A DNA stretch of 64,000 nt from an uncultured Methanomassiliicoccus sp. (GTDB lineage: Archaea; Thermoplasmatota; Thermoplasmata; Methanomassiliicoccales; Methanomassiliicoccaceae): positions 1 to 64,000 of the forward strand of contig CAJKXZ010000006.1 in the NCBI GenBank assembly GCA_905203995.1. The letters run 5' to 3'. The notes under the pieces were generated by a model. The model made no database searches. It was not told where the DNA came from and saw nothing but the letters and a program-made list of their open reading frames with translations. Shown here piece after piece: positions 35,466 through 43,952 of this stretch; the first letter of the stretch is position 1; the number at the start of each line of letters is the position of its first letter. The position numbers were made by a program, and so were the translations under genes.

Positions 35466-36101
35466 TCATTGAATGCTAGCGAGCTCTTTTGTTTTAGCAA
35501 GAGCGTCTTCAATCATTTTTAAAGTGCCATGACGTGTTTCATAGTTCCAGCCAAAATATGAAGCAAATTTCTTAGCATTTTCTTCACAAGTACTGCGGTC
35601 TTCAATGCCAGTATTTATGTAAAGACACCGACTATAGCCATCAAACATTTTCTGCATGAACCAATCAAATCCTAACTCATTGAGCAGTTCTTCGCCTAGC
35701 TGATCGCAAAATTTGTTATAGAATCTATCTAAACCAAAATCTTTTGAAAAATAAGGTGTGGCATAATAGGTTCCTGCACATTTATGACGCTCCTCCGCAT
35801 AGCCCTCAGGAGTCAGGAGCGCGCAGACACAATCGTCTGCTTCAATCATGACTGTTGGCACAGCTAATTGTGAAGTGATACCTTTTAATGATTGGCACCA
35901 ACCATAGCCTAAGAACACCGCATCTACTTTTCCCTGAAGTGCGTTTACATGATCAATGACTGTACTTTTTAATTCATCTGGATGTTCATGAAGTCCAAAC
36001 TGAAGATATTCTTTAAAGATTATATCTGGATCTCCTTCAGTAAGATAGTTAATTTCTTCTTTAAAGGAATCACAAGCAATTATTCCAATTCTCATCACCA
36101 A
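35466..36101 (-). CDS. DUF1638-family protein
   Basis: A 211-residue protein with IGIIACDSFKEEI at the start, LHEHPDEL, AVFLGYGWCQSL near residue 65 and VPTVMIEADDCVCALL near 80. These are the marks of DUF1638, which is frequent in methanogens and near corrinoid methyltransferases. No methyltransferase is in this window and its reaction is unknown. The conserved cysteines could be functional. Confidence 0.75.
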   Translation of the reverse strand: MVMRIGIIACDSFKEEINYLTEGDPDIIFKEYLQFGLHEHPDELKSTVIDHVNALQGKVDAVFLGYGWCQSLKGITSQLAVPTVMIEADDCVCALLTPEGYAEERHKCAGTYYATPYFSKDFGLDRFYNKFCDQLGEELLNELGFDWFMQKMFDGYSRCLYINTGIEDRSTCEENAKKFASYFGWNYETRHGTLKMIEDALAKTKELASIQ

Positions 36102-36502
36102 AGAATTAGTCTTCGAAGATATGATGGTTCCGATGTAACAAACTAAAAGTTGTTTGGCAAAAATGACTACTGGCAGGCGCTATCTGAAACAGCATACATG
36201 AAAGAATATCTCACTTTGTTTTTATGAGTTCTGATGAGTCTTAAACTCGATTATTCATATATTCTTAAAAAAATAACACCTGTACCAAATAGTAGTCCTC
36301 AATTAACTTGATTTATCTACAAATCATTCAATTATCTTGCGAACGGATTAGATTTTGAAAGAAAATAGGTAATTAAATCACCATTTTTGGCGCATTTTTC
36401 GTCCAAGATTAATAAGAAATTCGTAAAAAACCATATTCAATTTATTTACAGAGAGGCATTATCGGCGATATATCTATATATAATGATGATTAATTAATAT
36501 GT
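36102..36502. other. AT-rich intergenic region upstream of the H1-tailed protein
   Basis: About 400 bases between divergent genes. It is visibly richer in A and T than the flanks, with several A- and T-runs, and ends in a strong TATA box (36474-36484). I see no coding frame or clear hairpin. It could serve as a regulatory or protein-bound region. Confidence 0.6.
36474..36484 (+). promoter_or_regulatory. TATA box of the H1-tailed winged-helix gene
   Basis: CTATATATAAT is centred about 25 bases before the ATG at 36503, predicting a leaderless and probably strong transcript. Confidence 0.75.
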
Positions 36503-37012
36503 ATGCCATTTATAGACCAAAAAGAAAAAAGAGCATCGATCTTAGACGAACCCTACGCAGCAGGAATTTTACTCATGCTTAGAGACAGAGAACTCAACGG
36601 AGAATCTTCACTCACCCTTAGCGGTGTTAAACACACAGTTTCTGCCAACTACAACTCTGTAAAAAAGATCCTCATTTGGATGGAAGACATGGGCATCATT
36701 GAGATCAACCAGACCATGCAGGGAGACCATGCTCGCCCAGGAAGGCCTGGACATAACGTAGAACTCACCGACAAAGGTAAGAACATCGCTGATAACCTCA
36801 ATGAAATCGTTGAGTACATGGGACAGGTCCCTGTCTACAGAAAGGGTGTCAGAGAAGCAAAATCTACTAAAGCCGCTGCCAGCAAAGCCAAACCCGCTGC
36901 CAAAGCTGCTAAACCAAAGGCTAAGCCTGCCGCCAAACCAGCTGCTAAACCAGCCGCTAAAAAGGCAACCGCTTCCAAAAAAAGCAGCAGCGCTAAAAGA
37001 TCGAGAAAGTAA
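36503..37012 (+). CDS. Winged-helix DNA-binding protein with histone-H1-like Lys/Ala/Pro tail
   Basis: This 169-residue protein has two parts. Residues 10-108 form a winged helix (AAGILLMLRDRE, a TVSANYNSVKKILIWMED recognition region, and a wing with HARPGRPGHNVEL). Residues 113-169 are a tail almost only of Lys, Ala, Pro and Ser, with repeated KPAAK units and a KRSRK end. Such tails occur in eukaryotic H1 and some bacterial nucleoid proteins. The TATA box predicts a leaderless transcript, and a perfect terminator follows. No archaeal histone is in this window. A chromatin-organising role is inferred from composition and fold. Confidence 0.82.
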   Translation: MPFIDQKEKRASILDEPYAAGILLMLRDRELNGESSLTLSGVKHTVSANYNSVKKILIWMEDMGIIEINQTMQGDHARPGRPGHNVELTDKGKNIADNLNEIVEYMGQVPVYRKGVREAKSTKAAASKAKPAAKAAKPKAKPAAKPAAKPAAKKATASKKSSSAKRSRK

Positions 37013-37024
37013 AACTCTACAAAT

Positions 37025-37048
37025 AAAGGGTGACTAAGTTCACCCTTT
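37025..37048 (+). terminator. Terminator of the H1-tailed protein gene
   Basis: A perfect nine-pair stem AAAGGGTGA / TCACCCTTT with a six-base loop ends in TTTT. Confidence 0.8.
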
Positions 37049-37086
37049 TACCATAACTATATCTATTTATAAACTGCTGTTGTGGT

Positions 37087-37638
37087 ATGAAAGTCGTCGG
37101 TGTATCTGGAAGTCCCAGACCAAACAGCAACTCAGCCGCAATTGTCAAGGTTGCCTTGGATGAAGCTGCAGCAAAAGGTGCAGAAGTAGAATTTTTTGAA
37201 ATGTCAGGTATGAAATTTGAAGGTTGCAGCGGTTGTATGTACTGCAAAGCAAAGGGCAAATGTGTAAAAAATGATGATATTACCAATGTCCTGAAGGCGA
37301 TCTCGGAAGCAGATGCCGTAGTCATGTCCGCCCCCATTTATTTCCACAGGTACAACTCTCAATTCAGAGCCTTGATTGACCGTATGTATTGCTGGGTAAA
37401 ACCAGACTTTTCCTGCGTCATTCCGGCGGGCATAAAAGCAATCGTCGTAAGCACACAAGGAAGCCCAGATGAGAATGCCTTCAAAGGCGAAACCGAATGG
37501 TTAGGAACTGCCTTAGCTAACTACTTCAAATTCGATGTTAAAGATAAGCTGGTTTTGGTTAACGGCAATGCCGTTAGTGCTGCAGATAATGCAGAATTCA
37601 TCGCCAAAGTCAAAGCTTCAACAGACAAACTCTTCTGA
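37087..37638 (+). CDS. Iron-sulfur flavoprotein, flavodoxin-like
   Basis: A 183-residue FMN protein. SGSPRPNSNSAA is the FMN phosphate loop. Cysteines 47, 50, 53 and 59 form the compact [4Fe-4S] motif, at the same residue numbers as in the flavoprotein at 10832-11452. SAPIYFHRYNSQF is the second flavin loop. It may reduce oxygen species or shuttle electrons. A TATA element at about 37055-37064 makes it leaderless. It stands between two strong terminators, so it is transcribed alone. Confidence 0.88.
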   Translation: MKVVGVSGSPRPNSNSAAIVKVALDEAAAKGAEVEFFEMSGMKFEGCSGCMYCKAKGKCVKNDDITNVLKAISEADAVVMSAPIYFHRYNSQFRALIDRMYCWVKPDFSCVIPAGIKAIVVSTQGSPDENAFKGETEWLGTALANYFKFDVKDKLVLVNGNAVSAADNAEFIAKVKASTDKLF

Positions 37639-37649
37639 AGCTAAATTAA

Positions 37650-37671
37650 GGGGTACGCTTCGGCGTATCCC
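37650..37671. terminator. Terminator with UUCG tetraloop between converging genes
   Basis: A nine-pair stem GGGGTACGC / GCGTATCCC (one G-U pair) closes the extra-stable TTCG loop. It lies between the flavoprotein and the recombinase. Confidence 0.8.
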
Positions 37672-37682
37672 TCCACATTCTC

Positions 37683-38519
37683 TTAATTTTCTTGTGAATC
37701 TTGCCGGATAACGTTTATTTTCTTTTTAGCGGGATCTTTTGTATGTTCAGCGGCCAGAATTTGAACCTGATCATAGATGTCGATAGAGATAATCGGCGGA
37801 TGGTCAGAAGCGATCTGTAATTTATCCCATCGTCGATAGCCAACATAGATTGGATTGTGGAGAATTCTACTGATTGACCATTTTGTCCAGTGATTGTTAT
37901 TTCTAGTAAAGAGCTGTTCAGAGTTAAGCTCATCAGCGATCGCCGCCATGCTGCTGCCGTTGAGATACGCTGAATAAATGCGCTGTACCACCTGCGCTTC
38001 ATTCTCATCCATTATCAGTTTGGATGCTTCCAAGTGATAGCCATAAGGTGGGTTAAAACCCATCATTTCACCCATCGATGCTTTTTGTTCCATACCGACA
38101 TACGTTCTTTCCCCGATTTGCTCTGACTCCAGCTGAGCAATTCTCTGGATCATATCAACAACAAATCTACCAATGGCGCTGGAAGTATCGAGCTCTTCCT
38201 GCATGGAGGTGAATTTTTTACCCCACTTCTCGAGATTGTCCATCATCTCGATAAAATTCCGTGAGTTTCTATGGATACGATCCATTTTGAGAACTAAGAT
38301 TGTATCCCATTTTTCCTTCTCATTCATCATTCTTTTGTACTCTGAACGGGGGCCGATCTTTCTACCGCTGTGACCTTTGTCAGCATACACTTCAACAATA
38401 TCCCAGCCCTGAGCTTCACAATAAGCAGTTAACCGTTCCTGCTGTGCTTCTAAGGAATAACCTTCCTCGGCTTGCTCCTCTGTTGAAACTCTGATGTATA
38501 ACGCCGCTTTTACCATCAT
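37683..38519 (-). CDS. Serine recombinase, truncated large-serine type (second of pair)
   Basis: A 278-residue site-specific recombinase. The resolvase domain (1-145) has the catalytic Ser in YIRVSTEEQA (near 12) and the DNA-cleavage Arg motif MDRIHRN. The Recombinase domain (about 150-265) follows, but the zinc-ribbon and coiled-coil domain of normal large serine recombinases (over 450 residues) is missing. It starts after a single base from the upstream recombinase and is a clear paralogue: RIAQLESEQIGER is identical in both. The two may form a heteromer. Confidence 0.88.
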   Translation of the reverse strand: MMVKAALYIRVSTEEQAEEGYSLEAQQERLTAYCEAQGWDIVEVYADKGHSGRKIGPRSEYKRMMNEKEKWDTILVLKMDRIHRNSRNFIEMMDNLEKWGKKFTSMQEELDTSSAIGRFVVDMIQRIAQLESEQIGERTYVGMEQKASMGEMMGFNPPYGYHLEASKLIMDENEAQVVQRIYSAYLNGSSMAAIADELNSEQLFTRNNNHWTKWSISRILHNPIYVGYRRWDKLQIASDHPPIISIDIYDQVQILAAEHTKDPAKKKINVIRQDSQEN

Positions 38520-38520
38520 T

Positions 38521-39336
38521 TCACCCGAGCAATAAGTGCGAAGAGCCAGATGAATTTCTGCGTCGTTCTTCCATCATTCTTTGGACCAGATTGTAGGTGC
38601 CTCGGGAGATTATTTCCGCATTTTCAATTTTTATCAAATAGCCATCCCATAAAGCAAATCCACAGTACAAGGGATTTCGCAAAATTTTACTAATTGTCTG
38701 TTTTTTCCACACTGTTCCTTTTTTAGAAGGGATTCCCCGAGCATTGAGATTGTCCGCGATTGCACTTAGACTGTTTCCTGAAGTGTAGGCGTTGTAAATG
38801 TACGCGACAATGCCGGCTTCGGCAGGATTTATTTCCAGTCCAGAACTTTTAAAAGAGTAACCGTAGGGTTCTCCTGAACCTAGATAACCATCACCTTTTT
38901 TCGCTTTCTGGACCATGCCGATTTTTACTCTTTCTCCGATTTGCTCGGACTCCAGCTGAGCAATTCTCTGAATGATATCCATTACAAATCTGCCCATTGC
39001 TGAAGTTGTATCGAACTTTTCCTGCATGGAGCTGAACTGCTTTTCGTGTGAAGCCAGCTCATTCATCATGTTTGTAAAATTCTGAGAATTTCTATGGATA
39101 CGATCCATTTTGAGAACCAATAATACATCCCACAAATCGTACTCCTGCATCATTTTCTTGTACATCGGCCGAGAGGTATCCCGTCCAGAGAAGCCTTCAT
39201 CGACATATTCGCCGGCAATCTCCCAGCCTTTAGCCTTACAATATGCTCGCAAGCGTTTGAGCTGGGCTGCAATGCTGAAACCTTCCCGGGCTTGGTCTTC
39301 CGTAGAAACTCTCGCATAGACAGCTGCGCGCATCAT
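38521..39336 (-). CDS. Serine recombinase, truncated large-serine type (first of pair)
   Basis: A 271-residue paralogue of the following gene, with the catalytic Ser in YARVSTEDQA, the MDRIHRN motif and a Recombinase domain ending near residue 265. It also lacks the C-terminal zinc-ribbon domain. A TTAAAT element near 39358-39372 suggests a near-leaderless start. No phage, transposon or attachment-site repeat was found beside it. Possible roles are inversion of a nearby segment or control of a lost element. Confidence 0.88.
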   Translation of the reverse strand: MMRAAVYARVSTEDQAREGFSIAAQLKRLRAYCKAKGWEIAGEYVDEGFSGRDTSRPMYKKMMQEYDLWDVLLVLKMDRIHRNSQNFTNMMNELASHEKQFSSMQEKFDTTSAMGRFVMDIIQRIAQLESEQIGERVKIGMVQKAKKGDGYLGSGEPYGYSFKSSGLEINPAEAGIVAYIYNAYTSGNSLSAIADNLNARGIPSKKGTVWKKQTISKILRNPLYCGFALWDGYLIKIENAEIISRGTYNLVQRMMEERRRNSSGSSHLLLG

Positions 39337-39525
39337 TTACCTCAACGAGTGAGTGGGCATTTAAGCTTTCGATCTCCCTTGACAATTAACAAAAAACAAG
39401 TAACTGTCTCTATCACTCAATAATAGATGAATAAGACTATATAGATCAAAATATCAGCGATGGTTAATTAAGATTATTATAATACAATATCGTGGTAAGT
39501 TTCAAGAGGCTAAAGCTCTTCTTAG

Positions 39526-39945
39526 ATGAAAATGCAAGAAATACTTGATTCAGATTTGTTACGTTTAAAGGAGGAATTCGGCGGCCTGATCGACGATAAT
39601 ACCCTACGTAGGCTACTTGAATCAAGAGGTGATAACATGTCAGAAAAAAAGATCTCAGAATTTGGAGACAAAGAAGAAGTTTCAGCTACCGTTAAAGTAA
39701 CTAGAATCTACGACGCTAAAATTTTTAACAAGAGAACCGGTGGAGAAGGAAAGGTCCGCAATATTGCCGTCGAAGATGACTCTGGCAACTGCCGCATTAC
39801 TCTGTGGGACGATGACGTTGATCTTGTCGAAACCATGTCGATTGAAGTCGGCGATGAGCTTAAACTCACCAGCTGTTACGTCAAACAAACCGATTACGGT
39901 ACTGATGTTTCCAAAGGCAGAACCGGAACCATCGAAAAACTCTGA
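39526..39945 (+). CDS. Single-OB-fold ssDNA-binding protein (RPA-like)
   Basis: A 139-residue protein. An N-terminal helical part (MQEILDSDLLRLKEEF..) precedes one OB-fold with VSATVKVTRIYD, KVRNIAVEDDSGNCRITLWDDD and DELKLTSCYVK, as in archaeal RPA and SOSS-B-like proteins. It binds single-stranded DNA in replication or repair, alone or with a larger RPA. It has its own promoter (TATA-like at 39473-39486) and terminator. Confidence 0.88.
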   Translation: MKMQEILDSDLLRLKEEFGGLIDDNTLRRLLESRGDNMSEKKISEFGDKEEVSATVKVTRIYDAKIFNKRTGGEGKVRNIAVEDDSGNCRITLWDDDVDLVETMSIEVGDELKLTSCYVKQTDYGTDVSKGRTGTIEKL

Positions 39946-39966
39946 ATATGCGGTCCTCCCGCATAT
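39946..39966 (+). terminator. Terminator of the OB-fold gene
   Basis: A perfect eight-pair stem ATATGCGG / CCGCATAT starts right after the stop codon and is followed by TTATTAATTT. Confidence 0.8.
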
Positions 39967-40093
39967 TTATTAATTTACCAAACTTGTTTTACAGTTCAAT
40001 TTTAACAAAAAAGGATTTTTTATTCACATTGAGAACACAGGTTGTAAAAAAGGTAAAAAGTAAGGGGTTTGGGGGGTTAAAGTCTCAGCGACC

Positions 40094-41749
40094 TTACATC
40101 ATTCCAGGCATGCCGCCCATTCCTGGAGGCATTCCGCCTGGAGGTCCAGCGGGAGATGGTCCCTGTTTGGAAGCGATGACATCATCGATTCTGAGGATCA
40201 TGGCTGCCACTTCAGTAGCAGACTCAATGATCTGAGTCTTTACCCTAAGAGGCTCGAGGATATCCATCTCATACATGTTGGTGACTACACCGTTGTCAAG
40301 GTCAATACCCATGTATGCCGCATTCTTGGATTTCTTTTCGTGAGCAGTCTTGAGCTGGATGACGAGATCGATCGGATCTAAACCAGCGTTTTCAGAGAGC
40401 GCCCATGGAATAACTTCCAAAGCTTCAGCAAAGGCTTCGATAGCCAGCTGTTCTCTGCCGCCAACGCTTGAGGCAAATGCTGAAAGCTTCATGGACATCT
40501 CGATTTCAGGAGCTCCTCCACCAGCTACAACTTTACCGTCTTCAATAGCAACTCCGACTACCCGCAGTGCATCGTGTAAGGCACGCTCAACTTCAGCAAC
40601 GACGTGCTCGGTACCGCCACGGACAACAACGCTGATGGCCTTGGGGTTCTTGCAGCCAGTGATGAAAGTCATGTTTTCTTCACCAATCTTTCTCTCTTCC
40701 ACTAAGCTAGCGGAACCGAGATCGCTCTTGGAGATAGAGTCGAGGTTACCGACTACATTACCACCAGTGGCTTTAGCAAGCTTATCCATGTCGGACTCTT
40801 TGAGTCTGCGGCAGGCGTAGATACCAGCTTTAGCCATGTAGTGCTGTACAAGATCATCCATTCCTTTCTGGCAGAAGACAACATTGGCACCGATGGCCTT
40901 TACTTTCTCGACCATCTCTTTAAGGGTGTTCTCTTCCTCATCAAGGAAGGCCTGCATGGAAGCAGGATCGCGGATCTGGATCTTAGCTTCTACTTCAGTC
41001 TTCTTGATCTCAAATGCTGAAGATACAATAGCGATCTTAGCGTTGGAGACAGATTTAGGCATGCGTGGATGGACTTTTTCTTTATCGATAACAAGACCGT
41101 TTATGAGCTCAGTGTCTCTGATAGAACCGCCGGTTTTGGTCTCGACTTTGATGTTGTCGATATCTACAACAGACTCGTTTCCTCTCTTTTCAACGACTGC
41201 TTTGACAGCGTCGACGCAGAGGTTTGCAAGGTAATCGCGAGAATCTCCCACAGATTTTCCAATCATGGCTGTCCTGGAGACTTTCTTCAAGATCTCGTCG
41301 CTGTTGGCACTAACGGCGATTTTTTCCAGAATTTTTATCGCTTCAGCAGCAGCAAGTCTGTAACCGTTAGCGATAATGGTGGGGTGTACATTTTGCTCAA
41401 TCAAAGATTCAGCTTTTTTGAGTAATTCACCAGCAACAACTACTGAAGTGGTTGTTCCGTCACCGCACTCAGCATCCTGAGTTTTTGCAACTTCCACAAT
41501 CATTTTAGCAGCGGGGTGCTGTACATCGATCTCTTTGAGAATAGTAACACCATCGTTGGTGATTACTACGTCTCCCAAGGAATCGACCAGCATTTTGTCC
41601 ATTCCCTTGGGACCGAGTGTAGTTCTTACTGCATCGGCGATTGCCCGAGCAGCGGCAATATTGTTACTTTGAGCTTCTTTCTTTCTTGTGCGCTCTGTAC
41701 CTTCCTTGAGCACAATAATTGGTTGACCTTGTCCTAAAGAATATCCCAT
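40094..41749 (-). CDS. thsA: Thermosome subunit (group II chaperonin)
   Basis: A 551-residue ATP-driven folding chaperonin. TVRTTLGPKGMDKMLVD, TNDGVTIL and GDGTTSVVVAGELL are the nucleotide-binding motifs. VEDGKVVAGGGAPEIE and the Gly/Met-rich tail (GGMPPGMGGMPGMM) are also typical. Only one subunit gene is in the window; the letter of the symbol is arbitrary. The promoter (rc TATATATAG at 41785-41799) is strong and a GGAGG site sits at about 41755-41760. Downstream is a T-rich stretch rather than a hairpin. Confidence 0.97.
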   Translation of the reverse strand: MGYSLGQGQPIIVLKEGTERTRKKEAQSNNIAAARAIADAVRTTLGPKGMDKMLVDSLGDVVITNDGVTILKEIDVQHPAAKMIVEVAKTQDAECGDGTTTSVVVAGELLKKAESLIEQNVHPTIIANGYRLAAAEAIKILEKIAVSANSDEILKKVSRTAMIGKSVGDSRDYLANLCVDAVKAVVEKRGNESVVDIDNIKVETKTGGSIRDTELINGLVIDKEKVHPRMPKSVSNAKIAIVSSAFEIKKTEVEAKIQIRDPASMQAFLDEEENTLKEMVEKVKAIGANVVFCQKGMDDLVQHYMAKAGIYACRRLKESDMDKLAKATGGNVVGNLDSISKSDLGSASLVEERKIGEENMTFITGCKNPKAISVVVRGGTEHVVAEVERALHDALRVVGVAIEDGKVVAGGGAPEIEMSMKLSAFASSVGGREQLAIEAFAEALEVIPWALSENAGLDPIDLVIQLKTAHEKKSKNAAYMGIDLDNGVVTNMYEMDILEPLRVKTQIIESATEVAAMILRIDDVIASKQGPSPAGPPGGMPPGMGGMPGMM

Positions 41750-41784
41750 AATGGGCCTCCTATTAAGAAGGAGTAGTTTAAAGC

Positions 41785-41799
41785 TTCTATATATACATT
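41785..41799 (-). promoter_or_regulatory. TATA box of the thermosome gene
   Basis: The minus strand reads GTATATATAGAAGC about 40 bases before the ATG. Confidence 0.7.
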
Positions 41800-41836
41800 T
41801 CTATTTGATGTGGTTTCCTTAACCGTTCTGGCATGA

Positions 41837-42619
41837 TTAAGCGAATACATCCTCAACCTTGATGCCGAGGGCCTTACAGCGGAACTTTATCAGATTTGCA
41901 GTCTGCTCAGAGTCTACCGACGAACGCGGTAAAATAGATTCCAATCTTGCTGACAAACCGGGTCGCAAATTAAGACGATCGATCATGACTCGTTTCACGC
42001 CGGCCTCAGCAATATCGTCCAGCAAACGGCTTGATTGATCAGTTATACCGTTGATCGTAGGACCAATGAGGATGTAAACATTCATTCCCCGCTCGATAAA
42101 ATCCTTAGCGGCTTTAAGTCGTTGAGACGGCAGTGGTACCTGCTTTTCAAAGTATCTAGCGTGCTGATCGTCAGTAGCTACACTGAAGCCAATCTCCAAA
42201 CGGCTAAGTCGCTCGTAGAGGTCGCTATCACGCAGAATTAAATCAGATTTGGTCAGCACACTTACCGGCAGATCTTCTTTGACAATCTCCTGTAAACACT
42301 GCCGGGTGTTCTGCACAGTAGCTTCTAGAATTTGATAAGGATCGGTAACGGTTCCCAGTCCGATTATTCCTCTTTTTACTTTCAACTCTTTTGCCAAGAT
42401 TTTAGCAATGCCCGTTTTTACCCGCACTTCCGTCCACACTGCACGGTCTATTTTCATAATGTCGGGAGCATAGCAATATGTACAGTTATGCGAGCAGCCG
42501 CTGTAAGGATTGAGCGCATAATCCAAATCAGGAAGGCGTGAGGGCGAAAGCGCACAATTGCAGCGCTGATAGTTTATTTTCGGCCCAGGCAGAAAATCAT
42601 CCAGATTAGACATAGTCAT
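41837..42619 (-). CDS. Radical SAM protein, SPL/Rv2578c family
   Basis: A 260-residue radical S-adenosylmethionine protein. The cluster motif is CSHNCTYCYAP (C-x3-C-x2-C) near residue 43. ALNPYSGC before it and LGTVTDPYQ after it match the family often labelled spore photoproduct lyase-like. The substrate is unknown, and a DNA repair role should not be assumed from the name. It starts inside the end of nreA (ATG 42619 or 42613). The shared message with a repair gene is the main hint to function. Confidence 0.85.
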   Translation of the reverse strand: MTMSNLDDFLPGPKINYQRCNCALSPSRLPDLDYALNPYSGCSHNCTYCYAPDIMKIDRAVWTEVRVKTGIAKILAKELKVKRGIIGLGTVTDPYQILEATVQNTRQCLQEIVKEDLPVSVLTKSDLILRDSDLYERLSRLEIGFSVATDDQHARYFEKQVPLPSQRLKAAKDFIERGMNVYILIGPTINGITDQSSRLLDDIAEAGVKRVMIDRLNLRPGLSARLESILPRSSVDSEQTANLIKFRCKALGIKVEDVFA

Positions 42620-43889
42620 CAAGTCTTCTCTGCGTAAACATGTCTTTCAAGATACCTGAATTTGCAATCCACTGCTTGATGGGGATGCTCATCTTGGAAG
42701 CTACATGATTCAAAGCGTCATTCAAGGTCTCAAAGCGGAAGGGCGTTGTTTTCAGAGCGGCACGTACGTTTTCCCGGACATTCCAGACTCCCACTGGCAT
42801 GATGTAGCCAGGATGGGCTTCACGGAAGATTACCGCTCCTGCCTGCCGGCCTTCATTTTGCAGCAGTTCATTGACGGCTAAGCGGGCGGCATAATAGCAG
42901 CCGCCGATCTCGGCATATTTCTTACGACCGTCATAAAACTCATAGGAACTGATGATCTCTACATCCTTGCCCAGCGGATTCCACACCGTATTAGGGAACC
43001 AAGCTTCAATAAGCTCATAGCGCCAAGAAACTGGCATCAGGAGAATGCTCCAGCGGTTATCCAGCTGATACCAGTCGTAGATCCGCCAGTCTTCAATCAA
43101 CGGATTGTATTTGGTATTGCTCAGCAGCGATTTTCCCAGAATGTCATCAACAGCGGTTATCGACCAACGAGTAGGGACAAATTTCCGATTTTTATCGATG
43201 CCGAAGGCCCCGACTGAGAAAGCTTTCTGAATTTTAGAGACGAGCACTCCATCAGTGTATAGTGCTTTGACTGCCTCGGTTGCTTTCAGGTCGGTATCGT
43301 AAAAGGCCTTTTCCACATGCTGCTCATAACGGGTATTGCCGACCTCAAGTGTTTTAAGCCTGGCCGAGGGTCCAAAAGGCTGCACTTCATCATCTAAAAC
43401 CAGCCTGCCGGTTGGTCTTTTCTGGAAAGCTGCTTCGACCTCCAGAGGATTTTCAGACAGGGCAAGATCGCGGGTCTGTTCAATGATGCGTCCCTCCTTC
43501 TGAAAATTGACCGCGTCGATGCGGTGTTTTCCCCGTACCAACGAAAAACGGAAATCGACGAACTCGTCAATACTCTTACCGACCCACAACTCCGGAGTAT
43601 CCATGATCGAAGTATCGCCCATCAGCGGCGGCACCAAGGGACCAATGTCGACTTTGGGGTAACCATAACGGCCGACAAAAACACTGGGCGGGGACATTCC
43701 CTCAATATCCAGCGAATTAATGAGTCTTTTTGTTTTAGCCCGTGAATAAAATTTAACCATCAGAGGACAGCGGTCCTTGCCGCAGAGATTTTTTGAGCCT
43801 TTGCAGATCGCGCAAGGTGAACCTGGCGGAATTTTATCAGTATCTTCTGCAAAAGTACTGAAACGATGGGCATCAAAACTCACAGGCAT
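42606..43889 (-). CDS. nreA: DNA repair protein NreA
   Basis: NreA acts in archaeal DNA repair after alkylation or crosslink damage and binds the PCNA clamp. The N-terminal CAICKGSKNLCGKDRC (near 26-41) is its zinc finger. VFVGRYGYPKVDIGPL and PELWVG are family blocks. The C-terminus ends QRRLDDYV, which fits a PCNA-interacting (PIP-like) motif. The open frame begins at a TTG (43904), but the TATA box at 43914-43920 is centred 28 bases before the ATG at 43889; the leaderless ATG is preferred, giving 427 residues. Confidence 0.9.
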   Translation of the reverse strand: MPVSFDAHRFSTFAEDTDKIPPGSPCAICKGSKNLCGKDRCPLMVKFYSRAKTKRLINSLDIEGMSPPSVFVGRYGYPKVDIGPLVPPLMGDTSIMDTPELWVGKSIDEFVDFRFSLVRGKHRIDAVNFQKEGRIIEQTRDLALSENPLEVEAAFQKRPTGRLVLDDEVQPFGPSARLKTLEVGNTRYEQHVEKAFYDTDLKATEAVKALYTDGVLVSKIQKAFSVGAFGIDKNRKFVPTRWSITAVDDILGKSLLSNTKYNPLIEDWRIYDWYQLDNRWSILLMPVSWRYELIEAWFPNTVWNPLGKDVEIISSYEFYDGRKKYAEIGGCYYAARLAVNELLQNEGRQAGAVIFREAHPGYIMPVGVWNVRENVRAALKTTPFRFETLNDALNHVASKMSIPIKQWIANSGILKDMFTQRRLDDYV

Positions 43890-43913
43890 CTTGCGCTTTA
43901 CCAATTCCTGAAC

Positions 43914-43920
43914 TTATATA
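43914..43920 (-). promoter_or_regulatory. TATA box of nreA
   Basis: TATATAA on the minus strand predicts a transcript start near 43891, which makes the ATG at 43889 the likely start. Confidence 0.6.
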
Positions 43921-43952
43921 CCTTACTCCCTGCATTCTTACCGGAAGGATGT

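Noticed and set aside
36840..37012. Tandem repeats in the Lys/Ala/Pro tail region, considered as a CRISPR-like or satellite repeat
   Set aside because: They are coding repeats of an in-frame protein tail without spacers.
37640..39525. Attachment sites or invertible-segment repeats flanking the recombinase pair
   Set aside because: I found no convincing inverted or direct repeat on either side by eye; only ordinary terminator and promoter elements.
40350..41425. Long open frames (up to 156 residues) antisense to the thermosome gene
   Set aside because: They are shadows of a strongly biased coding strand, with low-complexity Ser/Thr/Ala-rich translations and no ribosome site.
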